Shown here: positions 34,664 to 39,636 of the stretch, piece after piece
Layout: every line of letters starts with the position of its first letter
Numbering within the stretch: position 1 is the stretch's first letter
Assembly: GCA_024400115.1 (NCBI GenBank)
Contig: JAKSNF010000020.1
Location: 1-39,636 of the forward strand
Reading direction: 5' to 3'
DNA: 39,636 nucleotides
Origin: Paludibacteraceae bacterium
GTDB lineage: Bacteria > Bacteroidota > Bacteroidia > Bacteroidales > Paludibacteraceae
Position numbers and translations under genes: made by a program
Notes under the pieces: model-generated
What the model saw: the letters and a program-made list of their open reading frames with translations, nothing else
Told to the model about the DNA's origin: nothing
The model's database searches: none

Positions 34664-35896
34664 TTATTTCAGATAGTCATTAAGATTAACAATATTAAAG
34701 GCGTTATAGTACTTATCCATGTTATGTTCAATACGCATGAGCACTATCTCTTCGGCATTGATACCAAAGCGTGAGAGGTTATCGTAGAGGTTCTGACGTG
34801 CCACGAGCACTTCAGGGTTTTGCCAAATATAACGGCAACCTGTCTTGACGAGCCATAGTTGACGCTCTTTCGAACATTCGCTCAGGTCTTTACCCACTTC
34901 TTCGCCTTTGAGCCACTTCTTCCAACGTCCGGACTGATAAACGGCTTGCCACAGAGCCTGCGACATACCGCTCTTTTGTGCAATGAGACCTTGTTCGAAG
35001 AGTTCGGTTTCTTTGGTTTCGAGTTCCATCAAACCGTCGTACTCGCACATCGTGAACTCGGGACCTACGTTAGCGGCTCCCATACCCGATGTGGGATAGT
35101 CTTGCGGGTTATCAACATCGTCCGAATAGTGACCTTTGATATAAGATCCGTAAGGACGCACCTTAGCCGTGAGGTTACGAGCCATTTCGGCATCAAAGAG
35201 CGTGGTGTGCAGGTCGGTTCCTACTTTACCCACAATGAAGATTGGCCACACCTCCGGCATACCGGCAGCAGCCAAACCCGACTTGAGATCACTGAGGAAA
35301 GTGTCAAACGTCTTTTCGTCAGCCAAACCGCCATGCACTTCCTCGGTACCCACTTCGTAACTGATAGGAGCGATGTTATGTGCCTTGCGGAAATCTTCCG
35401 CATGCTTGATCAACTCCACCGTACGCTTAGCTACGACGTGAATATTGATAATCTCACCCTTAGGAAGCGTTATATCCACCGTCGGATCCACGTGGATAAG
35501 GTCGTAGCCGGCTAAGATAGCCGCCTCATAACTCTTCTTCACGCCGTCCATGGCTTGTTCGAGAGTATATCTCTCCAAGGTCTGCTTATCCTTCAACCAA
35601 GGTCCGCCGTGGTCAATAGCTACTACATAAGGACCGGTGTAGTTAACAGCAGCCGCCTCACGAGCGAGGATCTTCGTGAATTCCGCTTGGGTCATTCCGG
35701 TGTAACCACCATCATTATCCACCTGATTGAGGGTGGTAGCAAAATAGATAGGCGAGTTATTGCGTTTTGCCGAACGGAAAGAGGCTTTAATCACGCTCAA
35801 CGAGTTCGGGCAAGCAGCAAACAATGTCATCGGGATACCGGTAGCAGCCTTACGCTGCTCCATAACTTCTAAGATATGTTCAGTTTTTTTAGTCAT
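34664..35896 (-). CDS. kbaZ: GatZ/KbaZ-type tagatose-1,6-bisphosphate aldolase subunit
   Basis: 410 aa, close to the family length of about 420. Characteristic GatZ/KbaZ stretches: GIPMTLFAACPNSLSVIKAS at the N-terminus, PIYFATTLNQVDNDGGYTGM, YVVAIDHGGPWLKD, DLIHVDPTVD, YEVGTEEVHGG and KVGTDLHTTLFD. In enterobacteria this chain pairs with the catalytic class II aldolase GatY/KbaY and is needed for full activity. No GatY/KbaY gene is present in the window, so a partner elsewhere, or independent activity, must be assumed. Splits tagatose-1,6-bisphosphate to glyceraldehyde-3-P and dihydroxyacetone-P. Cytoplasmic; lies 20 nt downstream of the SIS-domain gene. Confidence 0.9.
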   Translation of the reverse strand: MTKKTEHILEVMEQRKAATGIPMTLFAACPNSLSVIKASFRSAKRNNSPIYFATTLNQVDNDGGYTGMTQAEFTKILAREAAAVNYTGPYVVAIDHGGPWLKDKQTLERYTLEQAMDGVKKSYEAAILAGYDLIHVDPTVDITLPKGEIINIHVVAKRTVELIKHAEDFRKAHNIAPISYEVGTEEVHGGLADEKTFDTFLSDLKSGLAAAGMPEVWPIFIVGKVGTDLHTTLFDAEMARNLTAKVRPYGSYIKGHYSDDVDNPQDYPTSGMGAANVGPEFTMCEYDGLMELETKETELFEQGLIAQKSGMSQALWQAVYQSGRWKKWLKGEEVGKDLSECSKERQLWLVKTGCRYIWQNPEVLVARQNLYDNLSRFGINAEEIVLMRIEHNMDKYYNAFNIVNLNDYLK

Positions 35897-35916
35897 GATT
35901 ATTGATATTTATTTTG

Positions 35917-37038
35917 TTACATAGTATAGTATATAGTTACACCCTCTACCACGCGGCTGATGTTTCCGCTAACGCTCGGCGTATCCGGGCAAAGGTCGTG
36001 AGCCAAACTGGCATTAAAACCAAGCAACTGACCTACCAACACATAAGGAACGAGACCATAAATACCCGTTTGTTTACTTCCGTTAGGCATCATAATCTCT
36101 GCTGTAGGATGAACATCAACGTTCACTTTTTTACCACAAGAAACGATAATCTGTTTCGTTTGAGGGTTATTAGCCGCTACTTGGCGAATGAGGTCGCGCT
36201 CATAAATCTGCACTTCCTCATCATCTGTAATGAGATAAACGACGAGTGAATCGGGTTTAACGACAGCTTTCGGTCCGTGACGGAAACCAAGGAAGGAATC
36301 AAACTTACAAACGATAGCGCCGTCGGTAAGCTCTTGCAACTTAAGATGGCACTCCTCGGCTATTCCTCTCAGTTCACCGCTTCCTAAGAAAATACCGCGA
36401 CTGAAAGAAGAGGAAGCAACGGACTTGAGCACAGTTTGGCAATTATCCAAGATGTATTGTGCGTTTTCCGCCGTAGCTTTGACATAATCCGCTTCCGTCT
36501 CGATAGTATCAATCTTAGCCAACATACAACCGGTGAGCAGCATAGTAGAGAACGAACTGGTCATCGCCAAACTCAAGTCGTTGGTCTGCTTGGGCAGCAA
36601 GATAAGACAGGTGTTCTTCTCGTCCCCACGAAGCGCCAGTTCACCATTGGCGTTGCAAGTGATAAAGATATGAGCCACTTGATTGCAATAAGCATTAGCT
36701 TTATTCACTACAGCCACACTCTCAGGGCTATTACCCGAACGGGCAAACGAGATAAGCAGTAAAGGCGTAGATTGCGAAAGGAACGAAGACATATGCGTCA
36801 CCAAATCGGTGGTTGACACCGCACGGCAACGACTCCAACCCTGTTTACGCAGCACAGGACAGAGAGCATCACCAATAAAAGCAGACGTACCGGCACCGGT
36901 CAAAACAACATCCGTTTCCGGAGTCAAATACTGATGAAGGAAAGCTGCAATCCGATCCTTCTCCCTAACTAAATTTTCATACTCTTCAAGCCAAGCCTGA
37001 GGCTGCTGAAGAATCTCTCTATACGTATTGGTTTTCAT
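35917..37038 (-). CDS. agaS: AgaS-like SIS-domain sugar-phosphate isomerase/deaminase
   Basis: 373 aa from the ATG at 37036-37038. An in-frame ATG at 37071 would leave a leader of only a few bases after the promoter -7 element (37085-37092). Two SIS domains: VVLTGAGTSAFIGDAL and LISFARSGNSPESVAV in the first, FLGSGELRGIAEECHLKLQE and FRHGPKAVV in the second. The last pattern is typical of AgaS, which converts galactosamine-6-phosphate to tagatose-6-phosphate with release of ammonia. Cytoplasmic. First gene of the right-hand unit, so the catabolic genes lead the operon. The GlmS isomerase half is an alternative relative, but length and neighbours favour AgaS. Confidence 0.92.
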   Translation of the reverse strand: MKTNTYREILQQPQAWLEEYENLVREKDRIAAFLHQYLTPETDVVLTGAGTSAFIGDALCPVLRKQGWSRCRAVSTTDLVTHMSSFLSQSTPLLLISFARSGNSPESVAVVNKANAYCNQVAHIFITCNANGELALRGDEKNTCLILLPKQTNDLSLAMTSSFSTMLLTGCMLAKIDTIETEADYVKATAENAQYILDNCQTVLKSVASSSFSRGIFLGSGELRGIAEECHLKLQELTDGAIVCKFDSFLGFRHGPKAVVKPDSLVVYLITDDEEVQIYERDLIRQVAANNPQTKQIIVSCGKKVNVDVHPTAEIMMPNGSKQTGIYGLVPYVLVGQLLGFNASLAHDLCPDTPSVSGNISRVVEGVTIYYTM

Positions 37039-37084
37039 AATTTTATAGTGTGTTAAATAAGCATCAATCATTGATTTTCGGGTG

Positions 37085-37115
37085 CAAAATTACTACAAAT
37101 TATTATTTGTAGAAA
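37085..37115 (-). promoter_or_regulatory. Promoter of the SIS/SusCD unit with internal palindrome
   Basis: Minus strand -7 TAATTTTG at 37085-37092. The 20-bp spacer is the perfect palindrome CTACAAAT-N4-ATTTGTAG (37093-37112), preceded by a weak -33 (TTT). Architecture and 20 bases of sequence (37081-37100) match the promoter at 12842-12872. Confidence 0.75.
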
Positions 37116-37124
37116 ATAAATTTA

Positions 37125-37140
37125 TATGTTTTATAACATA
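37125..37140. promoter_or_regulatory. TATGTT-N4-AACATA palindrome
   Basis: Six-base arms around TTAT. The 14-bp core (37126-37139) lies 13 bp from the promoter-spacer palindrome, exactly as its counterpart at 12883-12896 does. Confidence 0.6.
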
Positions 37141-37208
37141 TTTTTTAACATATTTCGTTAACTTACTGCTAAATTGATATTTACATTTTACAAAACATAT
37201 AACTTTAC

Positions 37209-37229
37209 CTTTCGAAAGGTTTCGAAATT
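37209..37229. promoter_or_regulatory. TTTCGAAA 10-bp direct repeat, candidate DeoR operator
   Basis: TTTCGAAAGG (37210-37219) is followed directly by TTTCGAAATT (37220-37229). It is 70 bp from the ATGTT palindrome towards the SIS gene and ends 10 bp before the -33 of the DeoR gene promoter, so one site could control both divergent genes, including the regulator's own. Confidence 0.68.
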
Positions 37230-37239
37230 CAACAGGCTC

Positions 37240-37270
37240 TTGTGTATATAAATTATTTTTCGTAACTTTG
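37240..37270 (+). promoter_or_regulatory. Promoter of the DeoR-family gene
   Basis: TTG at 37240-37242, a 20-bp spacer, then -7 TAACTTTG at 37263-37270, a full match to the Bacteroidetes consensus. Leader about 16 nt to the ATG at 37293. Confidence 0.85.
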
Positions 37271-37292
37271 CAGCGAAAATCGAAAGAGCATT

Positions 37293-38069
37293 ATGAACAC
37301 AACCTCAACAAAAGAACGTAGAGCACTGATTCTAAGTATATTACAAGATAACAAAGAGGTTTCCGTAACCTTTTTGAGTCAGCGATTTGGCATTTCGGAA
37401 GTTACGATTCGAAAGGACTTAAACGAACTGCAACGAAGGAACCTTGTTCTTCGTACACGCGGAGGTGCTGTGCGTATTCCTATGACGGGAGCAGGGAAGG
37501 ACACTGCCGTTGAGAGCAAGCGGATGTACAACACGGCAGAAAAGAAAGCGATAGGTCGATTGGCGGCTTCGTTCATACGGAACGATGAGACCATCGTGCT
37601 TGACGCAGGAACAACGACCTTGGAGATAGCCAAGAACTTAGACCGATTCCAGCGATTAACCATCATCACCAACTCTATGGATATAGCGTTGGAGTTGCTG
37701 CGATACAATCGTTTTACGATTATTCTATTGGGAGGGCATGTTCGTCTTACCTCCCACTCTATGGTAGGTCCTTTAGCAGAGGCTACATTACGCAATTTCT
37801 ATTGTGATAAGTTGTTTCTTGGTATCGACTCCTTTAATATGGAAGAGGGTGTTTCAACCCCTAATATAGAGGAGGCACATCTCAACCAGAACATGATAGA
37901 AAAAGCCAAACAAGTGATTGCGGTATGCGATTCCAGTAAGTTCAATCGCCGCAGTTTTGCTTTTATTGCTCCCGTCAACAAGATTCACGCCGTCATCACG
38001 GACAATGCCGTTTCTCAAGAGATTAGAGCCAAACTTAAAGAAGCGGGAGTGGATTTATATATCGCATAA
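37293..38069 (+). CDS. DeoR-family transcriptional regulator (AgaR-like)
   Basis: 258 aa. N-terminal winged helix-turn-helix about 8-62 with the DeoR signature VTFLSQRFGISEVTIRKDL and LRTRGGAV. C-terminal sugar-phosphate sensor domain with IVLDAGTTTLEIAKNL, TIITNSMDIALEL, LLGGHVR, LFLGIDSF and AVCDSSKFNRRSF. Members sense phosphorylated sugars and usually repress catabolic operons. Divergent from the AgaS-like gene, with a TTTCGAAA direct repeat between them, so it is the best candidate regulator of both PUL units and of itself. The inducer is probably a galactosamine- or tagatose-phosphate (inference from neighbours). Confidence 0.93.
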   Translation: MNTTSTKERRALILSILQDNKEVSVTFLSQRFGISEVTIRKDLNELQRRNLVLRTRGGAVRIPMTGAGKDTAVESKRMYNTAEKKAIGRLAASFIRNDETIVLDAGTTTLEIAKNLDRFQRLTIITNSMDIALELLRYNRFTIILLGGHVRLTSHSMVGPLAEATLRNFYCDKLFLGIDSFNMEEGVSTPNIEEAHLNQNMIEKAKQVIAVCDSSKFNRRSFAFIAPVNKIHAVITDNAVSQEIRAKLKEAGVDLYIA

Positions 38070-38130
38070 CCCCCTAAAAAGATTGTCTTCGCAAGAAATA
38101 TTTGTGGGAAAAAAGTTATAACTCGTAACA

Positions 38131-39516
38131 ATGAAATTTTATATCGAAACATACGGTTGCCAAATGAACGTGGCAGACTCGGAGGTGGTGGCGGCTATCA
38201 TGCAAACGACCGATGCCGAACTGACCGATAACCTCCATGAGGCAGATATTATCATACTCAACACCTGCTCTATCCGCGACAAAGCCGAACAAACGGTTCA
38301 ACACCGACTGCAAGAGATACAAGCCTTACGCAAAAAAAACACTCTACACTCTAAACTCTCCAACGAGACGGCTTCTCTAAACTCTAAACTCTCAACTCTA
38401 AACTCTCCCATTTATGGGATTATAGGTTGCATGGCGGAGCGGATGGGACAAGAACTGATAGACAAGTGGAAAGTGGATTTTGTAGCGGGTCCGGATGCTT
38501 ACTTAGATATTCCCAACCTGCTCGCTCAAGCCCTCAACGGACATAAAGCCATCAATATCCAACTCAGTACCACGGAGACCTATAGTCATATCTTGCCCTC
38601 TCGTATAGGCAAGTCTATCTCCGGATTTGTGAGTATCATGCGTGGGTGCAATAATTTCTGCTCCTATTGCGTAGTGCCCTATACTCGTGGACGTGAACGC
38701 AGTCGCGATGTGGAAAGTATCCTCAATGAGGTGCACGACCTCGAGACGAAAGGATATAAAGAAGTCACTCTCCTTGGGCAGAACGTCAATTCCTATTGTT
38801 ACAAAGCCGAAGACGGTTCGGTTACCGATTTTGCAGACTTACTGGATATAGTAGCCTCTGCCGTACCGATGATGCGTGTACGTTTCACCACGTCCAATCC
38901 CGAAGATATGGTAGATAAGACACTGGAAGTGATGGCAAAGCACGACAACCTCTGCAAGTTCATACACTTGCCCGTACAAAGCGGAAGTGACAAGATTCTC
39001 AAACTGATGAACCGCAAATACACGCGCGCGCAATATCTAAATAGGATAGAGGCTATTCATCGCATCCTACCTACTGCCGCCATCGGTACCGATGTGTTCT
39101 GCGGCTTCCATGACGAGAGTTTAGAAGACCAAGACCAGACATTGAGTTTGATGCGTGAGGTGGGTTTCGATACCGCTTTTATGTTCAAGTACAGCGAACG
39201 TCCCGGGACCTTTGCACAAAAGCACCTACCCGATAACGTGTCTGAGAAAGAGAAGATAAGGCGTCTCAACGAGATCATCGCGCTCCAAAACGAACTCAGC
39301 TTACAGTCCAACCAACGCGAAGTAGGCAAGACGGTCGAAGTATTAGTAGAAGGTATCTCTAAACGCAATCCCAACGAAGTGTTCGGACGCACCGAACAGT
39401 ATAAAACGGTGGTCTTCCCAAGAGGTGGGATGAGCATCGGACAATTCGTAAAAGTGAAAGTTTTAGAGGCATCTGCAGCCACTTTGAGAGGAGAAATAGC
39501 GGAATTTTGCAAATAA
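38131..39516 (+). CDS. miaB: tRNA-2-methylthio-N6-dimethylallyladenosine synthase MiaB
   Basis: 461 aa. UPF0004 domain with cluster cysteines 10 (ETYGCQMN), 46 (NTCSIRD) and 100 (GCMAER); radical-SAM CxxxCxxC at 173/177/180 (RGCNNFCSYC); C-terminal TRAM domain about 395-460. Adds a methylthio group to i6A37 of tRNAs using two iron-sulfur clusters. A core gene that marks the edge of the PUL. Residues about 70-93 are an insertion encoded by heptanucleotide repeats (NSKLSTLNS), placed between two UPF0004 elements. It lies 61 nt after the regulator gene, with no clear promoter between, so it may be partly cotranscribed. Confidence 0.97.
   Translation: MKFYIETYGCQMNVADSEVVAAIMQTTDAELTDNLHEADIIILNTCSIRDKAEQTVQHRLQEIQALRKKNTLHSKLSNETASLNSKLSTLNSPIYGIIGCMAERMGQELIDKWKVDFVAGPDAYLDIPNLLAQALNGHKAINIQLSTTETYSHILPSRIGKSISGFVSIMRGCNNFCSYCVVPYTRGRERSRDVESILNEVHDLETKGYKEVTLLGQNVNSYCYKAEDGSVTDFADLLDIVASAVPMMRVRFTTSNPEDMVDKTLEVMAKHDNLCKFIHLPVQSGSDKILKLMNRKYTRAQYLNRIEAIHRILPTAAIGTDVFCGFHDESLEDQDQTLSLMREVGFDTAFMFKYSERPGTFAQKHLPDNVSEKEKIRRLNEIIALQNELSLQSNQREVGKTVEVLVEGISKRNPNEVFGRTEQYKTVVFPRGGMSIGQFVKVKVLEASAATLRGEIAEFCK
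38340..38409. repeat. Heptanucleotide repeat, AAACTCT type
   Basis: Two arrays of AAACTCT/ACACTCT units separated by about 12 bp, in frame within miaB; translated as NTLHSKLSN and LNSKLSTLNSP. Confidence 0.85.
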
Positions 39517-39538
39517 TTTGATAAATTTTGCAGAAAAA

Positions 39539-39570
39539 TTTGCACATATCAAAAAAAAGCAGTACTTTTG
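39539..39570 (+). promoter_or_regulatory. Promoter for a gene beyond the right edge
   Basis: TTG at 39540-39542, a 20-bp spacer, then TACTTTTG at 39563-39570. The upstream part TTTGCACATATCAAAA is the same as in the alkaline phosphatase promoter. Confidence 0.8.
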
Positions 39571-39636
39571 CACTCGAAAACAAATAAATTTTCATAGTTA
39601 AGGTTTAGGTTTTTTGGCAACAGGTGGCTGTGAAGT
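39571..39636 (+). other. Start of a 5' leader cut by the window edge
   Basis: The 66 nt after the promoter contain no ATG-led frame. They include GGTTTAGGTTTTTTGGCAAC and a GGTGGCTGTGA stretch. The gene is outside the window. I cannot assign a riboswitch class. Confidence 0.4.

Noticed and set aside
34859..35515. A 218-codon plus-strand frame opposite the aldolase-subunit gene
   Set aside because: The minus strand is clearly GatZ/KbaZ. The plus frame is a shadow.
38340..38409. CRISPR-like or mobile-element origin for the miaB repeats
   Set aside because: They are simple 7-bp tandem repeats kept in frame, with no terminal inverted repeats or target duplication.
39571..39636. Riboswitch in the leader at the right edge
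   Set aside because: Only 66 nt are visible and no known aptamer core could be matched.

Overview
The window reads as a gut-type Bacteroidales chromosome. Evidence is a SusC/SusD pair, Bacteroidetes promoters of the form TTG-N20-TAnnTTTG, many N-terminal signal peptides and lipoboxes, and short C-terminal tails that look like type IX-style sorting signals. Almost all genes lie on the minus strand. Only a DeoR-type regulator and miaB, at the right end, lie on the plus strand. No rRNA, tRNA, CRISPR array, insertion sequence or phage gene was seen.

Layout from right to left, following minus-strand transcription. A promoter at about 37085-37115 starts a long operon: SIS-domain sugar isomerase/deaminase (AgaS-like), GatZ/KbaZ-type tagatose-bisphosphate aldolase subunit, PfkB sugar kinase, amidohydrolase lipoprotein, DMT-type transporter, clan GH-D glycosidase (alpha-galactosidase/alpha-N-acetylgalactosaminidase-like), SusC, SusD, and a SusE-position surface lipoprotein. 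After a strong internal terminator-like hairpin (24158-24231) come two DUF4874/DUF4832-type putative TIM-barrel proteins interleaved with two secreted metallophosphoesterases, and a beta-propeller protein. A terminator at 15243-15283 closes this unit. An alkaline phosphatase lipoprotein (own promoter), a repeat-bearing intergenic stretch and a HAD phosphatase follow. A second unit starts at the promoter near 12842-12872: a CE7-type acetyl-esterase lipoprotein, a beta-helix protein, a 42-residue small ORF, two beta-helix/metallophosphoesterase fusions, and a beta-helix protein cut by the left edge.

Together the genes look like a polysaccharide utilization locus whose cytoplasmic arm is the galactosamine-6-P to tagatose-6-P to tagatose-1,6-bisphosphate route. 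Its secreted arm is unusually rich in phosphatases: four metallophosphoesterases, an alkaline phosphatase and possibly the propeller. The inferred target is a phosphorylated, probably O-acetylated, galactose/galactosamine-containing glycan. The substrate itself cannot be read from the sequence.

Two results stand out. First, the two unit promoters share a three-part cis-regulatory module (TTTCGAAA repeat, ATGTT-N4-AACAT palindrome, CTACAAAT-N4-ATTTGTAG palindrome) with exactly equal spacings (70 and 13 bp), and one TTTCGAAA repeat also sits just upstream of the regulator's own promoter. Second, eight 7-bp-period tandem repeats occur in the window, either in frame at domain boundaries of secreted proteins and MiaB or across stop codons.
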